A stretch of 9,486 nt of DNA, taken from assembly GCA_900764725.1 (NCBI GenBank), contig CAAFPB010000175.1, forward strand, positions 1-9,486. The letters are read 5' to 3'. The notes beneath the pieces are model-generated. The model saw nothing but the letters and a program-made list of their open reading frames with translations. It did no database searches and was not told where the DNA came from. This document shows, piece after piece, positions 1 to 5,677 of the stretch. Numbering within the stretch: position 1 is the first letter of the stretch; each line of letters starts with the position of its first letter. A program made the translations under genes and the position numbers. The stretch is from an uncultured Catenibacterium sp. Lineage in GTDB: Bacteria; Bacillota_I; Bacilli_A; Erysipelotrichales; Coprobacillaceae.

Positions 1-22
1 CAGACGTGTGCTCTTCCGATCT
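1..22 (+). other. Illumina TruSeq adapter remnant (not genomic)
   Basis: These 22 bases, ending in GCTCTTCCGATCT, are the 3' end of the Illumina TruSeq read-2 adapter as I know it. They are a library artefact left at the contig edge. In the frame of the following gene they translate to CSSDL preceded by a GTG, which creates a false start codon at 6. The real genomic sequence begins at about 23, so the first gene is cut by the contig end. Confidence 0.96.
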
Positions 23-848
23 AGGCTGGAGTAACATATTAAAGAAGCTCCAAAACTTTATCGATTCACAGAATTCTATCTATGTAGAATCTCAAGCGCA
101 GTTTGATGAAGATATTCTTCATAATATTCCTAATAGTGTACGTGTGAATCAGAATGTATTAGATATCTTTCATATCAAAGATATCAATAATCATTCTATT
201 AAACCTCAATCACAAACATTATTAGTACCACTATCAAGAAAAAATGATTCTTCAATTAAAGAATATGGTGATGGATATGCCATCCAATATATTAAGAATA
301 ATCAGAAGATTTATTCTTATTCTACCCATCATAAACATAACGGCTGGTTGATTAATTCTATTATTGTGATAGATGAAAACAATGATCCCTATCTTTATAT
401 GATTCCATCACATAATATCAATAAGAAGCTTAAAGAAGCGGGTATTCCACCTGCGCTTAACTTCATAAAGCCTTACAATACACTAAATGAACAGCTAGAA
501 GAACTCAATAAGACAATACAGAAAAATATCATCTCTATTCAATTAACTTCTATTTTGATGTTGATATTAATTTATGAATATATCTTCTTCTATTTCAAGA
601 AATCAATTATGAAGATTTCTGTATTAAAGATTCATGGTATTTCTTTCTTCAAGAGATATCAGGAATACATTATGTTGGAAAGTATATGTTATGTGTTACT
701 GCTTCTACTTTCATTATTTATTCATACTATTCATCCAATCATGATCATTATGATATTGATGGTAGATTGGCTTCTCTCTTTACTTCTCATTTATGCCTTA
801 GAAAAGATCAAGGTAATTTCTTGTCTTAAAGGAGATGAATTAACATGA
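23..848 (+). CDS. Bacteriocin-associated integral membrane protein (DUF1430-type), 5'-truncated
   Basis: This is the 3' part of a large permease-like membrane protein. The reading frame is open from the contig edge, and the apparent GTG start at 6 lies inside adapter sequence, so the true start is missing. About 275 genuine residues remain. A long extracytoplasmic stretch (to about nt 525) is followed by a membrane span at about 528-596. A cytoplasmic loop with the pattern KISVLKIHGISFFKRY comes next, then two closely spaced spans at about 675-725 and 732-794, ending in CLKGDELT. This FtsX/MacB-like layout matches the C-terminal half of the family found with lactococcin 972-type ATPases, whose members usually run to roughly 650-700 residues. 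The stop overlaps the ATG of the ATPase gene, so the two probably form one exporter complex. Family assignment rests on pattern and neighbour; the transported substrate is unknown. It could act in export or in immunity. Confidence 0.72.
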
Positions 849-1441
849 GTCTAAAAGTATCTCATTTATATAAAAGTTATGATAAACCTATTATCCAGGA
901 CTTTAGTTATACCTTTGAAGATAATCATATTTACGCGATTACTGGACCTTCAGGTTGTGGTAAAACCACATTATTATATCTATTAGGATTCTTAGAAAAG
1001 AAAGATCAAGGAAGCATACTTATAGATGATAAAGAACCCAAAAGTATTCAGAAACTTTATAAACATACTATTGGTTTCTTATTTCAGAATTATGCATTAA
1101 TAGAGAATGAAACAATAGAACAGAATCTAAAGATGATTTTAAAGAAAGATCAATATTCTCTTATTCCTGAGGTATTAAAACAAGTGGGTATAGAAACACC
1201 AATAACACAAAAGATATATAAGTTATCAGGTGGACAGCAACAAAGAATTGCCCTGGCAAGACTCTTATTACATGATACAAAAATCATATTATGTGATGAA
1301 CCAACAGGTAACCTAGATAAAGAAAATAGAGATATCGTATTTGATATTCTCTATAAGTTATCTAGAAAAGGTAAGATAGTCATTATGGTCACACATGATT
1401 TAGAACTTGCTTCAAGATGTGATGAAGAAATTAAACTATAA
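845..1441 (+). CDS. ABC transporter ATP-binding protein, lactococcin 972 export group
   Basis: This is a complete single-domain ABC ATPase of 198 residues, expected to drive its membrane partner encoded just upstream. All the motifs are intact: Walker A GPSGCGKTT (34-42), Q-loop glutamine 81, signature LSGGQQQR (127-134), Walker B IILCDE (147-152) followed by PTGNLD, and switch histidine 184 in MVTHD. The short length and the D-loop type resemble the MacB/LolD branch, and about 200 residues is usual for the putative bacteriocin exporters of the lactococcin 972 group. The ATG overlaps the stop of the upstream gene in an ATGA. An AAAGGAG ribosome binding site lies at 828-834 inside that gene, so the two are translationally coupled. 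Transcription ends at the hairpin at 1445-1476. ATPase function is near certain; the bacteriocin role is inferred from the partner and context. Confidence 0.93.
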   Translation: MSLKVSHLYKSYDKPIIQDFSYTFEDNHIYAITGPSGCGKTTLLYLLGFLEKKDQGSILIDDKEPKSIQKLYKHTIGFLFQNYALIENETIEQNLKMILKKDQYSLIPEVLKQVGIETPITQKIYKLSGGQQQRIALARLLLHDTKIILCDEPTGNLDKENRDIVFDILYKLSRKGKIVIMVTHDLELASRCDEEIKL

Positions 1442-1444
1442 GTT

Positions 1445-1476
1445 AAAAAGGTGGATTATTCAATTTCCACCTTTTT
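1445..1476. terminator. Bidirectional intrinsic terminator between convergent operons
   Basis: A perfect 11-bp stem, AAAAAGGTGGA at 1445-1455 and TCCACCTTTTT at 1466-1476, encloses a 10-nt loop. It gives a T-run on either strand, so it can end both the + strand ABC operon and the - strand membrane-protein operon. Its right arm and loop lie inside the last codons of the - strand gene that stops at 1456. Confidence 0.85.
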
Positions 1477-1806
1477 CTTATGATTATAGATTATACTTAT
1501 TATAATATAAAAGGCTGACACTCCTGCAATCACAAACTTACATTCTTGAGAAAGATGACTTATTCTCAAAATCAGTAATATCATAAGTGTGCTGATCATA
1601 CAAATATTCTCTTGAAGTAATACTTTTGCGGATTTGTTTTTCTTCATACTTTCAATAAGTTCATAAATAACTACTATTGCATCAAAAATCAAAATAACTG
1701 CAGCTATTCCTAAACGATACTTTGATGGAATTGCATCAAGATCATTAAATATCAGAAATAGGAATGTGATGATTGAACCAGTAAAATAATTCAGAATTTT
1801 TCTCAT
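1456..1806 (-). CDS. Small four-span membrane protein, tandem paralogue 3 of 3
   Basis: A 116-residue protein with about four hydrophobic spans (roughly residues 8-20, 31-50, 66-84 and 91-109) and a lysine-rich tail, KKKVE. I do not recognise a named family. It is clearly paralogous to the gene starting at 2650: both have IPS(K/Q)YRL, then IAA-IL-FDAI, then IYE/AIIES and KKN-S in the same order. It is more distantly related to the middle gene. It is the last gene of the operon, with a 41-nt AT-rich gap after the middle gene. The ribosome binding site is AGAGGG, 6 nt before the ATG. Small multi-span proteins encoded downstream of a secreted peptide are commonly immunity proteins, so that role is plausible but is only inferred from position. 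The 3' end is shared with the terminator hairpin. Confidence 0.8.
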   Translation of the reverse strand: MRKILNYFTGSIITFLFLIFNDLDAIPSKYRLGIAAVILIFDAIVVIYELIESMKKNKSAKVLLQENICMISTLMILLILRISHLSQECKFVIAGVSAFYIIISIIYNHKKKVEIE

Positions 1807-1847
1807 AATAGACCCTCTCTTACATATAATAGTATATTATTTTTTTA

Positions 1848-2225
1848 TTAGACGCTAGGGATTGTGCCTGATTTCTTTTGTTTCTTTTTCTTTCTTCTCT
1901 CTTTAATATTATGAGTAATTGCGATAGCCTGGTAAATTATTACTGAACCTGATAATATTGCAGCGATTATTGGATGTACAATACCTAAATGCAAAGGTAT
2001 AAGAACAATAAGTGAAATAAGCACAAATATATCAGTTTGCAAGAATACTTCTTTTGACTTGTTCTCTTTCATTCTGTCATTAAGAACATATCTTAAAATG
2101 ATTGCATCAAGCACAAAGAGTATTACTAATATAATTGATCGATTTTTTGATAATATTGTGTAAGAATCACCAAACATCAAATACCACACTGTGAACGCAG
2201 TACTCAATCTAGTACATATTTTCAT
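1848..2225 (-). CDS. Small four-span membrane protein, tandem paralogue 2 of 3
   Basis: A 125-residue membrane protein with about four hydrophobic spans and a very basic tail rich in Lys and Arg (near residues 108-118). It is the most diverged of the three tandem paralogues. It keeps the order S-K-R, VLDAI, RY and K-NKS seen in the other two, but little else. The ATG overlaps the stop of the preceding gene as ATGA. The 20 nt upstream (TTTAACAAAAAACAAACATC) contain no Shine-Dalgarno sequence, so translation probably depends on coupling to the upstream gene. Function is unknown; an immunity or sensing role is inferred only from its place behind a secreted-protein gene. Its divergence could mean a distinct specificity or relaxed selection. 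Confidence 0.75.
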   Translation of the reverse strand: MKICTRLSTAFTVWYLMFGDSYTILSKNRSIILVILFVLDAIILRYVLNDRMKENKSKEVFLQTDIFVLISLIVLIPLHLGIVHPIIAAILSGSVIIYQAIAITHNIKERRKKKKQKKSGTIPSV

Positions 2226-2650
2226 GATGTTTGTTTTTTGTTAAAAATTCTATAATGAATCCTCCTATGAGAGTCTATTATTTTTGATTCTGATTTCATC
2301 GATTTCCTATCCTTAACAAAATTGTAGACCAAGCCTATAACTAAATATAATACAGTTATAGATTCTATTTCAGAACGAAATCTTAGTGGAACAACATTAA
2401 ATACGAGAAGCATAAAAATAGTTGCTGGAACCAAAGTACAAACATAATCATCTAAAAACATTTTAATTGAATGATTTTTCTTTCTACTTTCAATAATTGC
2501 ATATATTGCAAAGATTGCATCGAAAACCAGAATGATAGCCGCTATTGCTAGACGATATTGAGATGGAATCATATTGCTGCCATCTAATAACTCAAACAAG
2601 AGCGTAACTACTATACATATACAAATATTTAAATTCAAAAATTTTTTCAT
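2222..2650 (-). CDS. Small four-span membrane protein, tandem paralogue 1 of 3
   Basis: A 142-residue protein, the longest of the three paralogues. Hydrophobic spans lie at about residues 8-22, 33-53, 67-85 and 95-112, followed by a polar, basic C-terminal tail of about 30 residues that the others lack. The core IPSQYRL, ILVFDAI, YAIIES, KKNHS is shared nearly residue for residue with the gene at 1456-1806. The ribosome binding site is a strong AAGGAGGA at 2657-2664, 6 nt before the ATG, the best in this operon. It starts 30 nt after the stop of the secreted-protein gene with no hairpin between, so it should be co-transcribed from the promoter at 3279-3307. I recognise no family. Candidate immunity protein by context only. 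Confidence 0.8.
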   Translation of the reverse strand: MKKFLNLNICICIVVTLLFELLDGSNMIPSQYRLAIAAIILVFDAIFAIYAIIESRKKNHSIKMFLDDYVCTLVPATIFMLLVFNVVPLRFRSEIESITVLYLVIGLVYNFVKDRKSMKSESKIIDSHRRIHYRIFNKKQTS

Positions 2651-2680
2651 AGTAAGTCCTCCTTAATAAAATGTGAGTAT

Positions 2681-3229
2681 TTAAATATAAGGTTTAGTGC
2701 TCATCTGCAAACTACTAGTTTTAAAACTATATGACTTTTTTGGGCCACTACCAAACTTCATTGTAAGAGTTATATAAGTTCTCCTATTATTCTTATAACA
2801 TTTATATTTTAAACAGCCTTTTACTTGAGTTCCTACCGCTAACTTAAAAGCTGGCATCACCTTTTTAAAGGATGAAATAGAAGTCGCTGTAAAAGCTAAA
2901 ATACTACCTGCTAGAAGTCCAGCTGTACGATAATCAACAGTGAAATTCATTTTATAATGTGATGCATTTCTAGGATGATTCGCATGAACAACACACTTTT
3001 TATTTCTTCCATTAATTGTGAGTACACCTGTCTTTTTATCATATACTATATAATCTACATGCTTTGTTTTCTTATTAATTACATCCACATATCTTTTTTC
3101 TCTATTCTCAAATAATTCATAGGAATAATAATTCAAATTGTTTTCTTCAATATGATCAGCAAAAACATTAGTTATCGGGATATTTAAAATCATCACAAGA
3201 GATAATAGTATTATCATTAATCTCTTCAT
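2681..3229 (-). CDS. Secreted protein of unknown family, candidate bacteriocin-like effector
   Basis: A 182-residue precursor with a classical signal peptide. It has a basic N-terminus MKR, a hydrophobic core at 4-19 and a likely signal peptidase site after VFA (residue 24), leaving a mature chain of about 158 residues. The mature part has a charged Tyr/Lys-rich segment (25-78). A small-residue hydrophobic stretch rich in Gly, Ala and Leu follows at 102-119, and then a strongly basic C-terminal region containing CLKYKCYK and KFGSGPKK. Cysteines are at 79, 139 and 144. It is not lactococcin 972 itself by sequence pattern, and I recognise no family. It is the first gene of the operon with the three small membrane proteins and has a regulated-looking promoter. 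A secreted, cationic protein with a membrane-active segment beside candidate immunity genes suggests a large bacteriocin, but that is inference. A receptor-binding or adhesion role is also possible. Confidence 0.82.
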   Translation of the reverse strand: MKRLMIILLSLVMILNIPITNVFADHIEENNLNYYSYELFENREKRYVDVINKKTKHVDYIVYDKKTGVLTINGRNKKCVVHANHPRNASHYKMNFTVDYRTAGLLAGSILAFTATSISSFKKVMPAFKLAVGTQVKGCLKYKCYKNNRRTYITLTMKFGSGPKKSYSFKTSSLQMSTKPYI

Positions 3230-3278
3230 TGCTTTAAACCTTCCTCTTTTTTAATTTCCATCTAGATGTTAACTAAAT

Positions 3279-3307
3279 GTTATACTATGACCTTAAAATT
3301 GCCTATA
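3279..3307 (-). promoter_or_regulatory. Activator-dependent promoter of the secreted-protein operon
   Basis: Read on the - strand, there is a poor -35 TATAGG (3302-3307), a 17-bp spacer and a -10 TATAAC (3279-3284). The predicted start is near 3272, giving a leader of about 42 nt that carries an AGAGGAAGG ribosome binding site before the ATG at 3229. The weak -35 with an adjacent tandem site fits activation by the neighbouring response regulator. The same elements with the same spacing occur at 5580-5608. Confidence 0.7.
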
Positions 3308-3313
3308 ATTCTC

Positions 3314-3346
3314 GCATAAGAGACACATTTTCGTGCATAAAAGACA
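3314..3346 (-). promoter_or_regulatory. Tandem LytTR-type operator, copy A
   Basis: There are two direct half-sites. Written on the - strand they are TGTCTCTTATGC (3314-3325) and TGTCTTTTATGC (3335-3346). They start 21 bp apart, two helical turns, as is typical for LytTR-domain regulators that bind as tandem dimers. The nearer half-site is 6 nt from the -35. The element lies between the secreted-protein operon and the divergent regulator gene, so it could also affect the regulator's own transcription. Assignment to that regulator is inferred from location and geometry. Confidence 0.72.
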
Positions 3347-3409
3347 TTCCACAAAAAATCCTCTCTAATCTAATAAAATAATATGTTAAAATATTACAGA
3401 GGTGATGTT

Positions 3410-4087
3410 ATGAATATACTGATTTGTGATGATAATACTGCTTTCGCAATGCAGCTACAAAAGGATATAAATGAATACTTTCATAATCCTAATATGATTA
3501 CAAATGTGATTACTGACCATTTTGATCAAATAGAAGGTACATATGATGTTATATTCATGGATATTGAATTAAATGATAAGAATGGTATTGAAATCGCAAA
3601 ATATCATAAAAACAAGCATAACTGTCTGGTTATATTCACATCAAGTCACGAGAATCTTGTATTTAATACATTCCAGGTTGAACCTTTTCAGTTTATAAGA
3701 AAGAACCATTATGATTATGATAAAAATATTGTCTTTAAGCAGTTAAAAGAGAAACTACTTACTCTTTATATCACTATTACACTTAAAGACAGTAAGCGTT
3801 CATTACAGATTCCTATTCAAGATATCTATTCAGTTGTTTCTATTGGTCATGATCTCGTTGTCCATACACCTAAAGAAGACTATATGACAACTGGTACTCT
3901 TAAAGATTTCTGTAATGATTATATCAATACACCACTTGTTCAGATCCAAAAGAATATGATTATTAATCTCCAATATGTAGAAGATTACAATCGTAATATT
4001 ATTTTATATAACAATGAAAATCTTTCTGTAGGACGTATTTATAAAAACAACTTTTCACACCACTACAAGGAGTACAAAAAACTATGA
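3410..4087 (+). CDS. Response regulator of the AgrA/LytTR family
   Basis: A 225-residue two-domain transcription regulator. The receiver domain (about 1-115) has the acidic pair D7/D8, the phosphoacceptor D51 in FMDIEL, S/T at 77-79 (FTSS) and the conserved Lys 98 in FIRKN. The C-terminal LytTR DNA-binding domain spans about 118-222, with the usual end YNRNIILYNNENLSVGR followed by a Tyr/Lys-rich tail. An in-frame upstream ATG exists at 3383, but the AGAGGTG ribosome binding site at 3399-3405 and the immediate MNILICDD receiver start favour 3410. The stop overlaps the ATG of the sensor gene (4084), so the two are coupled. It is the obvious candidate to bind the twin operators at 3314-3346 and 5615-5647. 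The phosphorylation residues are complete, unlike the ATPase part of its partner. Confidence 0.93.
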   Translation: MNILICDDNTAFAMQLQKDINEYFHNPNMITNVITDHFDQIEGTYDVIFMDIELNDKNGIEIAKYHKNKHNCLVIFTSSHENLVFNTFQVEPFQFIRKNHYDYDKNIVFKQLKEKLLTLYITITLKDSKRSLQIPIQDIYSVVSIGHDLVVHTPKEDYMTTGTLKDFCNDYINTPLVQIQKNMIINLQYVEDYNRNIILYNNENLSVGRIYKNNFSHHYKEYKKL

Positions 4088-5127
4088 TATTTGATTTCTT
4101 ATTTTCAGTTATAAGTACTGCAATGCTTTGTTTTTGCATCAGCAGTATTTTAATACCAGAAAAAAAATATTCCTACACTATTCTTTGTGCTCCTCTTACT
4201 CTCACAGAAACGTTTATTTTTACCAATCCTACTCTCCTCAATAACTTTTTATTGATCATTCTTATATGTGTAACACAGGCATGTATGCTTTATATTCATA
4301 AATATAAAGATGTGATTTATAGTATTTCTACAACACTTCTATTCTTTACTGCTTTACTTTTTGTGAATCTTTTATTTGTTCGTTTATTTTCCATATTGAA
4401 TATAGGCGATTTTTATGGACTTCCTTTTGGAATTCTATATTGTATGATTTCCTTAGGGTTATTAAAGATATTAAAATATAATAGAAATAATCTTTCCTTC
4501 CTTGAAGAGAATAAGACCTTTGGCCTTATTGGGATTATATTACTTATATTAATCTGTTTACTCATGCAAGCTCTTTCTTTTATTAAACTACCCCAATCTA
4601 CAATCATCTTAATGACTGTATTGGTATTTGTATTAAGTTTATTATTTCTTTTTCTATTCTTCCAATATAGACAGAATTACTTAGAAAAAGAGAAGTTAAG
4701 AATACAAAGAGAAAATAATGATCGAATCAATCATATATATAATTCTTTACTAAAGAAAGAACATCGTATGCTTTATGTATTAAGAAAGCTTGATCATGTA
4801 ATTTCTGATGAAGAGGCACATCAATTCATTGAAAAAGAGATAGATGATCTAATGCATAAACAATATGTATCTCATACAAATAATCCTATCTTTGATCATA
4901 AGTTAACTATTCTTATGCAGAGTTTAGAAGATTATGATATCAAGATGATAGTCATGATTCCTGTTGATTCTCGTTTGGATAATACAGATATTATTGAACA
5001 GATGGAAATATTTATTAGAGAACATGTAACAGGTCATACAGAAATAAGATTAAAGGTTAAAGATAATCAATTTATTATAAATTGTAATGATAAAACTAAA
5101 AATATCCGCTTAAAAACGCCTCATTAA
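4084..5127 (+). CDS. AgrC-like membrane sensor with degenerate histidine kinase domain
   Basis: A 347-residue protein with six to seven hydrophobic spans in the first 195 residues, the layout of peptide-sensing AgrC-type kinases. A coiled-coil-like linker (195-225) leads to a dimerisation helix with a candidate phosphoacceptor H227 in KKEHRML. The segment NPIFDHKLTIL (267-277) resembles the NPVLD-type stretch that precedes the GHKL ATPase in this family. Beyond that, the helix that should carry the N-box asparagines (DIIEQMEIFIREHV, 303-316) has none. The chain ends at 347 after a single ATPase-like strand, so no G boxes are present. It therefore looks like a pseudokinase or a receptor that works without autophosphorylation. 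AAGGAG lies 11 nt before the ATG, and the start overlaps the regulator stop. Length is about 80 residues short of a typical AgrC. I see no frameshift: the gene ends in a terminator directly after its stop. Confidence 0.85.
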   Translation: MIFDFLFSVISTAMLCFCISSILIPEKKYSYTILCAPLTLTETFIFTNPTLLNNFLLIILICVTQACMLYIHKYKDVIYSISTTLLFFTALLFVNLLFVRLFSILNIGDFYGLPFGILYCMISLGLLKILKYNRNNLSFLEENKTFGLIGIILLILICLLMQALSFIKLPQSTIILMTVLVFVLSLLFLFLFFQYRQNYLEKEKLRIQRENNDRINHIYNSLLKKEHRMLYVLRKLDHVISDEEAHQFIEKEIDDLMHKQYVSHTNNPIFDHKLTILMQSLEDYDIKMIVMIPVDSRLDNTDIIEQMEIFIREHVTGHTEIRLKVKDNQFIINCNDKTKNIRLKTPH

Positions 5128-5134
5128 CGAGGCG
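5117..5134. terminator. Intrinsic terminator between convergent genes
   Basis: The stem is CGCCTC (5117-5122) and GAGGCG (5129-5134) with a 6-nt loop that contains the end of the sensor gene stop codon. On the - strand it is followed by five T residues (5112-5116), and on the + strand by CTTTCTT. It probably serves both the regulator/sensor operon and the gene ending at 5140. Confidence 0.83.
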
Positions 5135-5139
5135 CTTTC

Positions 5140-5556
5140 TTATAGGTTATAGGATGCAATATATAGCTTATGATCCTGAGCTACTACAATCAGTGATCTT
5201 CCTACATCACTTTTCTTATAATACTTATAATCCTGAGTGAAGTCTGGCAACTGCTTTTGTGATACTTTTGCTTCTATGATATATTTATTGAATTCTTCTT
5301 CTATTTCATTATTCTTCTTATTATTCAATGTAATGGGAAGATTTTTGTTTTTAACTTCCTGTACCTCATAATATATTCCATCATTAGTAAATGAAGGAGA
5401 AGGTTTTACTTGATAGACAATGGTATTTTCTGAAGGGAAGTCGATATTCCAGTTTTCAGATATATAATTCATGTTCTTATAATGAAGAAACGTAGAGACA
5501 ATCACAACAACAATAAGTGTTATAAGAATGACTAATATTTTCTTGAGTTTCATCAT
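5140..5556 (-). CDS. Small membrane-anchored extracytoplasmic protein, unknown family
   Basis: A protein of 138 residues (137 if the second ATG at 5553 is used). One hydrophobic helix (about residues 5-22) follows a basic MMKLKK start and acts as a signal anchor; there is no clear AXA cleavage site or lipobox. The outside domain is polar. It contains SENTIVYQ, then FTNDGIYYEVQEV, and ends in LIVVAQDHKLYIASYNL, suggesting a small beta-rich fold. AAAGGAG lies 4 nt before the first ATG and 7 nt before the second, so the second may be the real start. It is a single-gene unit between a shared terminator and its own promoter, which is a near copy of the promoter of the secreted-protein operon. It is thus likely part of the same regulon, perhaps as an immunity, receptor or signal-modulating protein. 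No function can be assigned from sequence alone. Confidence 0.8.
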   Translation of the reverse strand: MMKLKKILVILITLIVVVIVSTFLHYKNMNYISENWNIDFPSENTIVYQVKPSPSFTNDGIYYEVQEVKNKNLPITLNNKKNNEIEEEFNKYIIEAKVSQKQLPDFTQDYKYYKKSDVGRSLIVVAQDHKLYIASYNL

Positions 5557-5579
5557 TTCACTCCTTTCTACACTTCAAC

Positions 5580-5608
5580 TCTATATGAGATATGATTTAT
5601 TGCCTATA
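5580..5608 (-). promoter_or_regulatory. Activator-dependent promoter of the anchored-protein gene
   Basis: Read on the - strand, there is a poor -35 TATAGG (5603-5608), a 17-bp spacer and a -10 TATAGA (5580-5585), with a predicted start near 5573 just before the AAAGGAG ribosome binding site. The -35, spacer length and distance to the operator are identical to those of the promoter at 3279-3307. Confidence 0.7.
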
Positions 5609-5614
5609 ATTCTT

Positions 5615-5647
5615 GCACAAGAGACATAAATTCTAGCATAAAAGACA
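5615..5647 (-). promoter_or_regulatory. Tandem LytTR-type operator, copy B
   Basis: On the - strand the half-sites are TGTCTCTTGTGC (5615-5626) and TGTCTTTTATGC (5636-5647), 21 bp apart and 6 nt upstream of the -35. The surrounding 51 nt (5599-5649) match copy A (3298-3348) without gaps at 44 positions. It sits directly after the terminator of the dehydrogenase gene, so this promoter is insulated from read-through. Confidence 0.72.
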
Positions 5648-5654
5648 TTGAAAA

Positions 5655-5674
5655 AGTGCAGCCTAAGCTGCACT
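5655..5674 (-). terminator. Intrinsic terminator of the dehydrogenase gene
   Basis: A perfect 8-bp stem, AGTGCAGC (5655-5662) and GCTGCACT (5667-5674), has a 4-nt loop and is followed on the - strand by TTTTT (5651-5654 plus the stem end). It starts only a few bases after the stop codon at 5678-5680. Confidence 0.88.
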
Positions 5675-5677
5675 CTA

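Noticed and set aside
3298..3348. The duplicated 51-nt block as a mobile-element end or CRISPR-like repeat
   Set aside because: Only two copies are seen, both in the same position relative to a start codon, with promoter elements at fixed spacing; no transposase, spacers or target duplications.
3230..3409. A hidden autoinducer-peptide gene (AgrD-like) beside the regulator and sensor
   Set aside because: No short frame with a ribosome binding site and peptide-precursor features was found in the gap here or around 5127-5140; the gap is taken up by promoter and operator sequence.
4413..4607. 64-codon open frame on the - strand inside the sensor gene
   Set aside because: It lies entirely opposite a well-supported coding frame, lacks a ribosome binding site and has no recognisable protein character.
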